Source of the DNA: Myxococcota bacterium
GTDB taxonomy: Bacteria; Myxococcota_A; UBA9160; SZUA-336
Assembly (NCBI GenBank): GCA_035498015.1
Contig: DATKAO010000217.1
Location: 1 to 43,228, forward strand
Direction of reading: 5' to 3'
Length of the DNA: 43,228 nucleotides
Shown here: positions 24,758-32,791 of the stretch, piece by piece
How the letters are laid out: each line of letters opens with the position of its first letter
Numbering within the stretch: position 1 is the first letter of the stretch
The notes under the pieces: generated by a model
What the model was told of the DNA's origin: nothing
Seen by the model: the letters and a program-made list of their open reading frames with translations, nothing else
The model's database searches: none
Made by a program: the position numbers and the translations under genes

Positions 24758-26007
24758 AGCTGCTCTGGTTTCATCTCATGCCTTACACCGATCTGCCCGA
24801 CGACTTCACCAAGAAGCACGCGTCGGTGTGGGTCGACATCGACTCGAAGCTGTTCGACCCGGCCAAGGCGCACGGCATGTACAACGACTTCATGGACGAG
24901 CTCGAGTTCGCGGCCGAGATCGGCTTCGACGGCGTGTGCGTGAACGAGCACCACCAGAACGCCTACGGGCTCATGCCCTCGCCCAACCTCATCGCCGCCT
25001 CCCTCGCGCGCCGCACGCGCGACGCCGCGATCGTGGTCATGGGCAACTCACTGGCGCTCTACAACCCGCCCACTCGCGTCGCGGAGGAGTTCGCGATGCT
25101 CGACTGCATCTCGGGCGGCCGGCTCGTGGCCGGATTCCCGGTCGGCACGCCCATGGACACCTGCTACGCCTACGGCCAGAACCCGAGTCAGCTACGCGAG
25201 AAGTATCTCGAGGCGCACGACCTGGTGATCAAGGCCTGGACCGATCCCGGCACGTTCGCCTGGAACGGCCGCTACCAGCAGCTGCGCTACGTGAACACCT
25301 GGCCCAAGCCGGTGCAGAAGCCGCACCCTCCGGTCTGGATCCCGGGCGGCGGCTCGATCGAGACCTGGCGCTGGTGCGCCGAGATGGACTACGTGTACGC
25401 CTACCTGAGTTACTTCGGGTACAAGCTCGGCCTGGCCACCATGCAGGGCTTCTGGGACGAGATGGCGCGGCTCGGCAAGGACAAGAACCCCTTCCGCGCC
25501 GGCTTCCTGCAGTTCGTGGGCGTGGCCGAGACGCACAAGGAGGCGCTCGAGCTGTACCGCGAGTCCGCCGAGTACTTCTTCAACCGCTGCCTGCACGTCG
25601 ACGCGCGCTACGCGAACCCCGCGGGTTACTCGAGCGAGGCCACGATCCGCGCGCGCGTGCAGTCACAGGTCGTGGCCGCGGCGAACAAGGCCACCGACGC
25701 ACAAGCCTTCGGACAGCCCTCGTTCGAGGAGATCGTCGAGAAGGGCTACGTGATCATCGGCAGCCCCGACGAGGTCGCGGAGAAGCTGCGCGAAGTGGCG
25801 GTCAACATGAACGTCGGCCAGCTCATGCTGCTCTTGCAGTACGGCAACATGAAGAAGGACCTGGCGTTCTACAACACCGAGCTCTTCGCCAAGCGCGTCG
25901 CGCCGCAGCTTCGGGGCCTGTTCGAGGACCAGTGGGAAGACCACTGGTGGCCCAAGCCCCTGGCGCGCGAGGACCGCTCCGATCCGCGCGCCGTGGTGGT
26001 GCGATGA
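24754..26007 (+). CDS. LLM-class flavin-dependent monooxygenase (luciferase-like)
   Basis: A 417-residue bacterial-luciferase-superfamily oxidoreductase (TIM barrel, reduced FMN or F420 as cofactor). Evidence: the early strand WFHLMPY, FAAEIGFDGVCVNEHHQNAYG with the conserved Glu-His-His, the dimer/cofactor segment LDCISGGRLVAGFPVG, PVWIPGGG, and the late strand VIIGSPDEVAEKL. It is longer than typical (330-380) owing to an insertion around 25-40 and a C-terminal extension (DQWEDHWWP). Known relatives oxidise alkanes, alkanesulfonates, terpenes or cyclic ketones. In this operon a hydratase and a hydrolase flank it, suggesting oxygenation followed by hydrolysis of a ring or ester product. Confidence 0.93.
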   Translation: MKLLWFHLMPYTDLPDDFTKKHASVWVDIDSKLFDPAKAHGMYNDFMDELEFAAEIGFDGVCVNEHHQNAYGLMPSPNLIAASLARRTRDAAIVVMGNSLALYNPPTRVAEEFAMLDCISGGRLVAGFPVGTPMDTCYAYGQNPSQLREKYLEAHDLVIKAWTDPGTFAWNGRYQQLRYVNTWPKPVQKPHPPVWIPGGGSIETWRWCAEMDYVYAYLSYFGYKLGLATMQGFWDEMARLGKDKNPFRAGFLQFVGVAETHKEALELYRESAEYFFNRCLHVDARYANPAGYSSEATIRARVQSQVVAAANKATDAQAFGQPSFEEIVEKGYVIIGSPDEVAEKLREVAVNMNVGQLMLLLQYGNMKKDLAFYNTELFAKRVAPQLRGLFEDQWEDHWWPKPLAREDRSDPRAVVVR

Positions 26008-26789
26008 CCACCGGTGGAGTCATCGAGCGCACGATCAAGCTCGGCGGTGAGTCGATCCGGATCTGGGAGAAGGGCAAGGGCGAGCCTTTGGGCTATCTCG
26101 CCGGCCTGGGCGGGCTGGTCGAGTGGAGCCCGTTCCTCGACGGCCTGGCCGAGCGCCGGCGCGTGATCGTGCCCTCGCTGCCCGGCTTCCCGGGCGGCGG
26201 CCTTTTGCACAAGCAGCTCGACACACTCCCCGACTGGGTGATCTGCATGCTCGACCTGCTCGAGGCCTCGGGCCTCGAGGGCAAGGACCTCGTGGCTCAC
26301 TCGATCGGCGGCATGCTGGCCGCCGAGCTGGCCGCATTCTCGCGCCAGAGCGTGAAGAGCCTGGTGCTGATCGCGCCCTTCGGCCTCTACGACGAGACCG
26401 AGCCGCCGGCCGACCCCTGGGCGCGCCGCGCGCCCGAGATCGCGCCCCTGCTCTCGGCCAAGCCCGCCGAGTACGCGAAGGCGCGACTCACTCCGCCCGC
26501 CGGCCTGTCGTCCGAAGACCAGATCGAGTGGACGATCGTACAGACCCGCGCGGTCGAAGCCGCCGCGCGCCTGCTCTGGCCCTTGGGCCAGCTCGGCCTG
26601 TCCAAGCGGCTGCACCGGGTCACCTGTCCGGTGAAGCTGGTGTGGGGCGCCGAAGACCGGCTCCTGCCCGCGAGCTACGCCAAACGCTGGGCCCAGAGAC
26701 TCCCGAGCGCGACCGACCTGCAAATCGTGGCCGGAGCGGGGCATGCGCTGGACTTCGATGCGCCGGAGGCGGCGGCGAAGCTGGTCTGA
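26004..26789 (+). CDS. Alpha/beta hydrolase, last gene of LLM operon
   Basis: A 261-residue alpha/beta hydrolase. The nucleophile elbow is AHSIGG (Ser100), the acid is in VWGAEDRLLP and the histidine in AGAGHALDFD. The usual HGxG oxyanion segment is replaced by AGLGGLVEW (about 33-41), which is unusual. The ATG overlaps the LLM oxidoreductase stop (ATGA). A C-C or ester hydrolase acting after the flavin monooxygenase is the likely role; no substrate is assignable. It converges on the GNAT gene with 19 bp between, where no hairpin is seen. Confidence 0.9.
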   Translation: MTTGGVIERTIKLGGESIRIWEKGKGEPLGYLAGLGGLVEWSPFLDGLAERRRVIVPSLPGFPGGGLLHKQLDTLPDWVICMLDLLEASGLEGKDLVAHSIGGMLAAELAAFSRQSVKSLVLIAPFGLYDETEPPADPWARRAPEIAPLLSAKPAEYAKARLTPPAGLSSEDQIEWTIVQTRAVEAAARLLWPLGQLGLSKRLHRVTCPVKLVWGAEDRLLPASYAKRWAQRLPSATDLQIVAGAGHALDFDAPEAAAKLV

Positions 26790-26808
26790 GCAGTATCTCG
26801 CTGCCCGC

Positions 26809-27453
26809 CTAGAGCGCCCGGCGCAGGAGCCGCAGGCCCGGTGAGCCCCAGGTGCGCTCGAGCTCGGGGCTTCGCTTCTCGCTCACCATGCGGAAGCCGA
26901 CCTTCTCGTAGGCGGCCTGCGCGGGGTCGTTGCCGATGAACAGGCCGATGTCCGTGAGCGCCGCGCCGCGCGCACGCCCGCGTTCGAGAATGACTCCGAG
27001 CAGCTCGTCGACCAGGCCGCGGCGGCGGAACTCGGGTAGCGTGGCCACGTTCTCCACGATCCACGTGCGCGGTGGGTGCTCGGGGGTGACCGTGAAGAAG
27101 GTCGCGTTGCGCGCCATTCCGGCCTGGCCCTCTTCGGGCGTGCGGCCGAGTCTCTCGTCGACCTCGGCCATGGCCTGGCCCAGGATCGCGTAGGTCAGCT
27201 CGTCTTCGAAGTAGCCGCACAGCGCCGCCGCAGGCCTGCCGTCGACCTCGGCGACCACGAAGCAGGAATGGTGGAACATGTGCGGCTGGGCCGTCGCGGC
27301 GAGCAGCTCGAGATAGCGCAGGCAGTTGCGCTCGGGATAGTCCAAGTAGAAGTCCCAGAAGCCGCGCGGAAGCTGGGAGCGCGCGGCCGCGAGACAGACC
27401 CAGGCGACGAACGCCGCGTGGTCCTTGGTGCCGTCGACGATGCGCACCGTCAT
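26809..27453 (-). CDS. GNAT-family N-acetyltransferase
   Basis: A 214-residue GNAT protein. The acetyl-CoA loop is in NVATLPEFRRRGLVDELLGVILERG, with the downstream segment AQAAYEKVGFRMVSEKR typical of the last strands of the fold. The N-terminal third (FWDFYLDYPERNCLRYLELLA) is a longer helical region than in minimal members. The substrate is unknown. It is divergent from the PEP-CTERM gene, with 65 bp between; on its own strand a GATAAG-like element lies a few bases upstream of the ATG. Confidence 0.88.
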   Translation of the reverse strand: MTVRIVDGTKDHAAFVAWVCLAAARSQLPRGFWDFYLDYPERNCLRYLELLAATAQPHMFHHSCFVVAEVDGRPAAALCGYFEDELTYAILGQAMAEVDERLGRTPEEGQAGMARNATFFTVTPEHPPRTWIVENVATLPEFRRRGLVDELLGVILERGRARGAALTDIGLFIGNDPAQAAYEKVGFRMVSEKRSPELERTWGSPGLRLLRRAL

Positions 27454-27518
27454 GAGCAGAGCTTATCCCGAAAATCCAAGTTGTGTTTTGCCCTCAGCCC
27501 GCGAGATCATCGCGCGAG

Positions 27519-28175
27519 ATGCGTCTCCGGTGGGCAATCGCGGGGGTCCTGGGTGCGTGGGCGGCCGCGTGGGCCGCGCCGGCGCACGCCGCGCCAGTCA
27601 CCGTGAGCTTCGCGGGGGTGGTGCTCGAGGCCGATGACCCCGACGGAATCTCCGACGGCTCGGTTCACCCGGGGACCGCGGTCTCCGGCACGCTGACTTT
27701 CGAGCGCACGGCGCCCCCCAGCTCGCTCGATGCGCAGTTCGGGACCTGGGAGCTCGCGGCGCCGCTCGCCGCCATGCACATCGACGCGGGCAGCTACTCG
27801 TTTTCGTCACTCGCGGGTATCGAGATCCTCACCGCCGACTGGGCGCCCGCCGACGCGCCCTACAACGACGTGTTCCAGGCGCTGACCGTGCTGAACGCAG
27901 TCTCCGGCGTGGTAGGCGCGAACCCGCAAGCGGGGTTCGGCCTCGTGCTCGCCGACAGCAATCGCAGCGCGCTCTCCTCGCCCGCGCTCACGGACGTGCC
28001 GTTCGCGCTCGGCGCGTGGAGCACGCCCGAGATCGCGTTCCGGCTGGTCTCCGACTCCGGAGAGCTCACGAGCGTGATCCAGGTACAGTCACTGGCTCCC
28101 GAGCCCGCGCTCGCGGGGCTGGTCGGACTCGGGCTGGCCGCGCTCGCCGGCGCGCGGAAGAGACTCGCGCGCTGA
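27519..28175 (+). CDS. Exported protein with PEP-CTERM-type sorting tail
   Basis: A 218-residue secreted protein. The signal peptide is about 1-23 (ending AHAAP), starting at ATG 27519; an upstream in-frame ATG at 27483 would put 12 polar residues before it. The middle is beta-rich and has no Cys. The C-terminus reads LAPEPALAGLVGLGLAALAG followed by ARKR: PEP motif, one hydrophobic helix and a basic end, the tripartite signal read by exosortase. The N-terminal stretch VTVSFAGVV and GTAVSGTLTFE are like many PEP-CTERM proteins of unknown function. No exosortase gene is in the window. A hairpin follows the stop. Confidence 0.82.
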   Translation: MRLRWAIAGVLGAWAAAWAAPAHAAPVTVSFAGVVLEADDPDGISDGSVHPGTAVSGTLTFERTAPPSSLDAQFGTWELAAPLAAMHIDAGSYSFSSLAGIEILTADWAPADAPYNDVFQALTVLNAVSGVVGANPQAGFGLVLADSNRSALSSPALTDVPFALGAWSTPEIAFRLVSDSGELTSVIQVQSLAPEPALAGLVGLGLAALAGARKRLAR

Positions 28176-28183
28176 CCCGCAGC

Positions 28184-28209
28184 GCCGGTGAGTGATCGCG
28201 CTCACCGGC
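28184..28209 (+). terminator. Hairpin after PEP-CTERM gene
   Basis: GCCGGTGAG and CTCACCGGC form a perfect 9-bp stem with an 8-base loop, 8 bases after the stop codon. It lacks a clear T run. The rest of 28176-28327, before the next start, shows no gene; it should hold the next promoter, and AAAGGAG at 28312-28318 is the next ribosome binding site. Confidence 0.55.
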
Positions 28210-28327
28210 CGACACGATCTCACCATCGAATCGCCGCGCACTCCGACGCCTGCGTGCGCGATTCGACATGGCCCGAGTCGTCCTAGCGGGGCCGTCCATG
28301 CCGGACGGCGCAAAGGAGACATGTCAC

Positions 28328-29986
28328 ATGCGAACGAATCCATGGGTTCGAGCTGCGCTCGTCGTCGGCTCGGTGAGCGCGCTCTCATTGGGCGCGTCGG
28401 CGAACGGACTCACTCCCGTTCCCAGCGCAAACACGCGCGTCAACGGTGAGGCGCGGCCGAACGTGCTGTCCGTCGAGCTGACCGAGACCATCGCGGCTCA
28501 GGGCTCGAATGCGCTCGAGAACCCGACCTCGAACAACCCGTTCTACGGCTACGACGGCGACGGCCCCATGCTGCCGCTGGCCGGGGACGTGCAGTCCGAC
28601 ACGCACAACGTCGAGGCCACCAAGACCGAGCCCGACAAGAACACCTATCTCGTGCTGGACCACGTGCAGGGTGCGGACCCGAACTACGACTACGGGCACC
28701 ACTTCCTGTTCCAGGGTCACGAGCTCTCGGTCACGGACAGCGCCGACCGCGCACTGAGCTTCATCTCGCGCATCAATCTCGACGCCGACGGCGCGCACCG
28801 GGTCACGCTGCTCGCCGACCACGACACCGACGGCAACCCCATCTCGACCATCGACGGCTCGACCTGGAACCCGTTCGCGCAGCGGCTGCTGTTCACGACC
28901 GAGGACGCCGGCGCGCCCAGCGTCTACCAGGCCACGCTCGGCGTGCCCTCCAGCGTGGTGAACCTGACCTTCGCCTTCGGTCACGCGGGCTACGAGGGCA
29001 TCCAGAACGACGCGAACGGAAACGTGTGGCTCGTCGAGGACCAGAGCGGCGCCGCGGGCGCGCTGAACAAGCACGCCAAGCAGCCCAACAGCTTCGTGTA
29101 CCGCTTCGTGCCCAAGGACCCGCGCGACCTCACCAAGGGTGGCAAGCTGCAGGTGCTGCAGCTGCAGTCACTCGCCAACCCCGGCCAGCCGATCGTGTTC
29201 CACCCGGGCCAGGCCGACGCCGACATCCTGTCTCAGGACGTCAAGGACGAACACACCTACGGGAAGGTGTTCCGCACCAAGTTCATCACGATCCACGACA
29301 ACGCGACCGACGGCACGGGTGACTTCAACGCCAACGATCTGGCCAAGGCGGCGGGCGGCACTCCGTTCAAGCGCCCCGAGAACGGCGTCTTCCGCCCGGG
29401 CTCGAAGTTCACGCAGTTCTTCTTCTCGGAGACCGGTGACACGAACGTGCAGACCGAGGCCGGCTCCGACTTCGGCGGCTTCGGCGGGATCTTCCGGCTT
29501 TCGCTGACCCGCCCCAACGCCGACACGGGCACGCTGTCGATCTTCTACAACGGCGACGTGGCTCACACGGGCCTCGACAACTGCAACTTCCTGACTCCCA
29601 ACGGCATCGTGTTCGTCGAGGACGCGGGCGCCGGCGTGCACCAGGCGCGCAACGGGCTCGACTCCGCCTATCTGTTCGACGTGCGCACCGACTTCTCGCA
29701 GGGCGCGCTGCCGACGCGCATCCTGGCGCAGGGCCGCGACGCCTCGTCGACGCTGGACGCCTCGCTCGCCGACGCGGGCCACGGCTTCCAGAACGAGGAC
29801 GACAACGAGATCACGGGCTTCCACGTCTCGGACGGCGACCCCGGCGTGAACGGCATCCTGGGCGCGAAGCTCCCGATCCCGTTCGTCGCGGGCTGGCGCG
29901 TGTTCTACACGCAGCAGCACGGCGACAACTACACCTGGGAAGTCGTCCCGGCTCGCCCGTTCTTCGCGCTCTTCGACGGCAACTAG
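28328..29986 (+). CDS. Secreted PhoX-like DUF839 protein
   Basis: A 552-residue exported protein of the DUF839/PhoX-like family. The start ATG 28328 was chosen because AAAGGAG lies about 10 bases before it and because it gives a clean signal peptide (about 1-25, ending ASANG); an in-frame ATG at 28268 gives an extra 20 residues without a ribosome binding site. Family signs are STWNPF, FGHAGYEGI, DANGNVWLVED, NSFVYRFVPKDP and a late NDNEITGFHVSDGD-like segment. PhoX enzymes are calcium/iron phosphatases with a beta-propeller fold. Several PhoX ligands cannot be confirmed by eye, so phosphatase activity is uncertain. It is followed by a strong hairpin. Confidence 0.85.
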   Translation: MRTNPWVRAALVVGSVSALSLGASANGLTPVPSANTRVNGEARPNVLSVELTETIAAQGSNALENPTSNNPFYGYDGDGPMLPLAGDVQSDTHNVEATKTEPDKNTYLVLDHVQGADPNYDYGHHFLFQGHELSVTDSADRALSFISRINLDADGAHRVTLLADHDTDGNPISTIDGSTWNPFAQRLLFTTEDAGAPSVYQATLGVPSSVVNLTFAFGHAGYEGIQNDANGNVWLVEDQSGAAGALNKHAKQPNSFVYRFVPKDPRDLTKGGKLQVLQLQSLANPGQPIVFHPGQADADILSQDVKDEHTYGKVFRTKFITIHDNATDGTGDFNANDLAKAAGGTPFKRPENGVFRPGSKFTQFFFSETGDTNVQTEAGSDFGGFGGIFRLSLTRPNADTGTLSIFYNGDVAHTGLDNCNFLTPNGIVFVEDAGAGVHQARNGLDSAYLFDVRTDFSQGALPTRILAQGRDASSTLDASLADAGHGFQNEDDNEITGFHVSDGDPGVNGILGAKLPIPFVAGWRVFYTQQHGDNYTWEVVPARPFFALFDGN

Positions 29987-29990
29987 CACC

Positions 29991-30032
29991 GAGACCGCCC
30001 GGAGGACTCACCCTCCTCCGGGCGGTGGTCTC
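29991..30032. terminator. Strong hairpin between convergent genes
   Basis: GAGACC + GCCCGGAGGA pairs with TCCTCCGGGC + GGTCTC, a 16-bp stem with a 3-base bulge (30024-30026) and a 7-base loop. It sits 5 bases after one stop and 14 bases from the stop of the opposing gene, so it probably terminates both transcripts. Confidence 0.75.
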
Positions 30033-30045
30033 TGGGCCTCTCACT

Positions 30046-30423
30046 CTACTTGCAGGTCTTGTCGAGCACGTTGCCCAGGCTCTTGATGCGCATGCCCGGT
30101 GCGAGCTCGACGCGCGGCGTGCCGACCCAGTCGAGCTGCATGACCACGGTCTGGGTCTGACTGCAGCCGACCTCCGACGCCGTCCGCCGGCACAGGAACA
30201 CGATCTCCTGCGGCGCGCCCGCGATCACCTTGTCGGAGGTGTTGCACGCGAAGCCCTCGCCCTCGAGGCGCGCGGTGGCTGCCTGCGCGGTGACTCCCGC
30301 CAATCCCAGCCCGGCGATGTAGCTCTTGAACTCGGAGTCCGACGCGTACGGCTTGGGCTGCATGGCGCTGCAAGACAGCGCCGCGGCGGCGCCCACGGCG
30401 AGGACGAAGCTTCGTGGTTCCAT
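30046..30423 (-). CDS. Small putative lipoprotein, unknown function
   Basis: A 125-residue protein with a short signal peptide ending AALSC (Cys18), a plausible though non-ideal lipobox, so an outer- or inner-membrane lipoprotein is likely. The mature part has four further Cys (in FACNTS, FLCRR, VGCSQ and the C-terminal TCK), which could form two disulfides in the periplasm. I do not recognise the family. The start is ATG 30423. It is divergent from the HCCA-isomerase-like gene across 36 bp containing the word ATTCTGACAT. Confidence 0.75.
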   Translation of the reverse strand: MEPRSFVLAVGAAAALSCSAMQPKPYASDSEFKSYIAGLGLAGVTAQAATARLEGEGFACNTSDKVIAGAPQEIVFLCRRTASEVGCSQTQTVVMQLDWVGTPRVELAPGMRIKSLGNVLDKTCK

Positions 30424-30429
30424 CGCCGC

Positions 30430-30439
30430 ATTCTGACAT
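30430..30439. promoter_or_regulatory. Candidate TetR half-site in divergent promoter
   Basis: ATTCTGACAT is the exact reverse complement of ATGTCAGAAT, which occurs twice at the TetR divergon near 35.1 kb. It lies in the 36-bp gap between two divergent genes. No second arm is visible here, so binding would be to a half-site or to a degenerate palindrome. Confidence 0.35.
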
Positions 30440-30459
30440 TGCGCGCGGGGTCTGAGACC

Positions 30460-31125
30460 ATGGGTCCCATGACGCTCGAGCTCGACGTCTTCTGGTCGTT
30501 CCGCAGCCCCTATTCGTACCTCGCCACGCCGCGCCTGGTGGAGCTCGAGAAGACCTACGACCTCGCGATCCACGTGCGCCCGGTGCTGCCGCTCGCGGTG
30601 CGGGTCGAGGGCTTCTTCGACCGGGTGAACCCGCTCTTCCCGATGTACCTGCTGCGCGACACGGTGCGCATCGCCGAGTCACTGGGCATGCCGTACGCCT
30701 GGCCGCGGCCCGACCCGATCGTTCAGGAGTTCCCCTCGCGCAAGGTGGCGGCCGAGCAGCCCTACATCTACCGGCTCACGCGGCTGGGGGCGCTCGCGGC
30801 CGAGCGCGGGCGCGGCCTGCCGTTCATCAGCGAGGTCTCGCGCGTGATCTTCGGCGGCACCGCCGGCTGGAACGAAGGCAGTCACCTGGCCGAGGCCGCC
30901 AAGCGCGCCGGCTGCGACCTGGCCGAGATGGATCCCGTGGCCGCGCGCGAGGCGGAGCGGCTCGACGCCGTGATCGCAGAGAACCAGAACGCGCTCCAGG
31001 CGGCGGGTCACTGGGGCGTGCCCACGATGGCCTTCCGGGGCGAGCCCTTCTTCGGCCAGGATCGAATCGAGCTCCTGGTCTGGCGCCTCCGGCAGCACGG
31101 CTTGAAGGAGAGGGTGCGCGCATGA
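30460..31125 (+). CDS. 2-hydroxychromene-2-carboxylate isomerase-like / DsbA-fold thioredoxin protein
   Basis: A 221-residue DsbA/kappa-class GST-like thioredoxin-fold protein. The N-terminus FWSFRSPYSYLA replaces the CxxC of DsbA with the Ser-containing motif of glutathione-dependent HCCA isomerases. The C-terminal HWGVPTMAF and EPFFGQDRIELL are the cis-Pro and distal segments of that family. HCCA isomerase acts in naphthalene degradation, but homologues have other glutathione-linked roles. Start: ATG 30460 follows GGGG by 9 bases; ATG 30469 is an in-frame alternative. The stop overlaps the next ATG (ATGA), so it is co-translated with an exported methyltransferase-like gene. Confidence 0.88.
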   Translation: MGPMTLELDVFWSFRSPYSYLATPRLVELEKTYDLAIHVRPVLPLAVRVEGFFDRVNPLFPMYLLRDTVRIAESLGMPYAWPRPDPIVQEFPSRKVAAEQPYIYRLTRLGALAAERGRGLPFISEVSRVIFGGTAGWNEGSHLAEAAKRAGCDLAEMDPVAAREAERLDAVIAENQNALQAAGHWGVPTMAFRGEPFFGQDRIELLVWRLRQHGLKERVRA

Positions 31126-31889
31126 AGGGCTTCCTGGCGGCCGTGTTTCTCGCGGCGATGGCGATCAGCGAGTCAGCCGCGTTCAAGCCGGCCGAGATTC
31201 CCGGGCCGATCCGCGACGCGGTCGCCGCCTCCGACCGGCCCGACGCCGACAAGGCGCTCGACGCCGGGCGCCAGCCTGCGCAGATGCTCGCCTTCTTCGG
31301 CATCAGCCCGAACATGAAGGTCGCCGACCTGTGGGCCGGCGGCGGCTACACGACGGAGCTCCTGGCCCGCGTGGTGGGCGCGGGCGGCAAGGTCTACTCG
31401 CAGGAGCCGATCTTTCCGCCCGAGCTGAAGCAGATCGAAGACGCCTGGACCCGGCGCGTGGCCTCGCCCGCGCTCGTGCACGTGGTGATTCCGGTGCACC
31501 AGAACACCAGCGACGCCGACTTCCAGCTCGCGCCCGACGGGTCGCTCGACGCGGTCGTGGTCAACATGAACTACCACGACTGGGTGCTGCAGAAGCTCGA
31601 CCGCGAAAAGATCAACGCCATCGTGCTGCGCGCGCTGCGCCCCGGCGGCGTCTACGGCATCGTGGACCACGCCGCCAAGCCGGGCGCCGGCGACGAGTCA
31701 CTGCAGCTCCACCGCATCAACGAGGACTTCCTGATCGCCGAGGTGGAGAAGGCCGGCTTCAAGCTCGCCGGCGCCTCGGCCGCCCTGCGCAATCCCGCCG
31801 ACGACCACAGCTGGAGCACGTCACCGCGTGTGGCGGGCGAGAAGCGCGGCACGAGCGACCGCTTCATGCTGCGCTTCGTGAAGCCCTGA
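31122..31889 (+). CDS. Exported class I methyltransferase-like protein (COG4798 type)
   Basis: A 255-residue protein with a signal peptide (about 1-20, ending ESAA) followed by a methyltransferase-like Rossmann domain. The SAM loop is KVADLWAGGGYTTELLARVVG, the motif II-like strand is DAVVVNMNYHDW, and the end GTSDRFMLRFVKP is characteristic of COG4798 proteins. An exported SAM-type fold is odd, because SAM is cytosolic, so it may not be a methyltransferase in vivo. It is coupled by ATGA to the HCCA-isomerase-like gene. Its TGA is separated by one base from the opposing dehalogenase stop; both lie in TGACTCA (31887-31893). Confidence 0.88.
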   Translation: MKGFLAAVFLAAMAISESAAFKPAEIPGPIRDAVAASDRPDADKALDAGRQPAQMLAFFGISPNMKVADLWAGGGYTTELLARVVGAGGKVYSQEPIFPPELKQIEDAWTRRVASPALVHVVIPVHQNTSDADFQLAPDGSLDAVVVNMNYHDWVLQKLDREKINAIVLRALRPGGVYGIVDHAAKPGAGDESLQLHRINEDFLIAEVEKAGFKLAGASAALRNPADDHSWSTSPRVAGEKRGTSDRFMLRFVKP

Positions 31890-31890
31890 C

Positions 31891-32787
31891 TCACGCCGTC
31901 ATCTGGATGAACTGCTCGATCAGCGCGCAGGCGGTCTCGGGCGCGTCTTCCTGGATGAAGTGACCCACGCCCGGCAGCGTGACCACCGGCCCCTTGGGCC
32001 AGATCGAGCGGAAGGCGCCGACCGACAGCTCGGTGGGGATCGCGCGGTCGGCTTCGCCGTGCACGTACATGGCGGGCTTCGCCGCGAGCTGCGGCAGGTT
32101 CGCGACGTGCTCCAGGATCGCCGCCACCGTCTCGGGCGTGCCGATGTTCTTGGGGAACTGGAGCGCGCCCTTGCAGTCGGCGGGGGTCGGGAAGGCCGAC
32201 GCGTACGCGCGCACCCAGGTCTCGTCGACGTGATCGGCGCGCTCGAAGCCGATGCGCTTCATCACGGACAGGATCGTCGAGCCCAGGTTCGACAGCACCG
32301 GCTCACTCGCCGGGCCGTGCGCCCACTGGTACCACGGCAGGTCTTGCACGCGGCGCGTGCCCGCGGGCGCGCGGCCGGGCACGCCGGTGTTCATGTAGCA
32401 GAGCCGCTGCACGCGCTCGGGATGGCGCAGCGCCCAGCCGCTCATGATCGGGCCGCCCCAGTCCTGACCCACGAGCGTGATCCGTTCGAGCTTCAGGTGA
32501 CCCAGGAGTGAGTCGAGATTGTCGATGTGCGCGCGGATCGAGTACTCGCGCTCCTGCGGCGTCGCGCTCTTGCCGAAGCCCATGTGGTCCGGGACGATCA
32601 CGCGCCCGAGCTTCGCCAGCCGCGGGATGAAGCGCCGGTACAGGTAGCCCCAGGTCGGCTCGCCGTGGAGACACACGATCGGGTCGCCCGCGCCCTCGTC
32701 GACGTAGTGCATGCGGAAGCCCGCGCCGTCGTAGAAGTGCGGGCGGAAGGGCCAGGTGCCGTCGAAGGTCTCGCCTGCGCCGATCAT
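31891..32787 (-). CDS. Haloalkane dehalogenase-like alpha/beta hydrolase (HLD-I type)
   Basis: A 298-residue alpha/beta hydrolase with an aspartate nucleophile: VGQDWGG (Asp109, followed by Trp110, the halide-stabilising residue in DhlA-like enzymes). The oxyanion segment is HGEPTW (41-46), as in DhlA. The cap has YASAFPTPADCKGALQFP, resembling the HLD-I cap, and the base is in GVGHFIQED (His276). Reaction by family: hydrolysis of a carbon-halogen bond to an alcohol plus halide; a related epoxide hydrolase is less likely given HGEPTW. Third gene of an operon, 4 bp after the sulfatase stop. Natural substrate unknown. Confidence 0.88.
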   Translation of the reverse strand: MIGAGETFDGTWPFRPHFYDGAGFRMHYVDEGAGDPIVCLHGEPTWGYLYRRFIPRLAKLGRVIVPDHMGFGKSATPQEREYSIRAHIDNLDSLLGHLKLERITLVGQDWGGPIMSGWALRHPERVQRLCYMNTGVPGRAPAGTRRVQDLPWYQWAHGPASEPVLSNLGSTILSVMKRIGFERADHVDETWVRAYASAFPTPADCKGALQFPKNIGTPETVAAILEHVANLPQLAAKPAMYVHGEADRAIPTELSVGAFRSIWPKGPVVTLPGVGHFIQEDAPETACALIEQFIQMTA

Positions 32788-32791
32788 GGCC

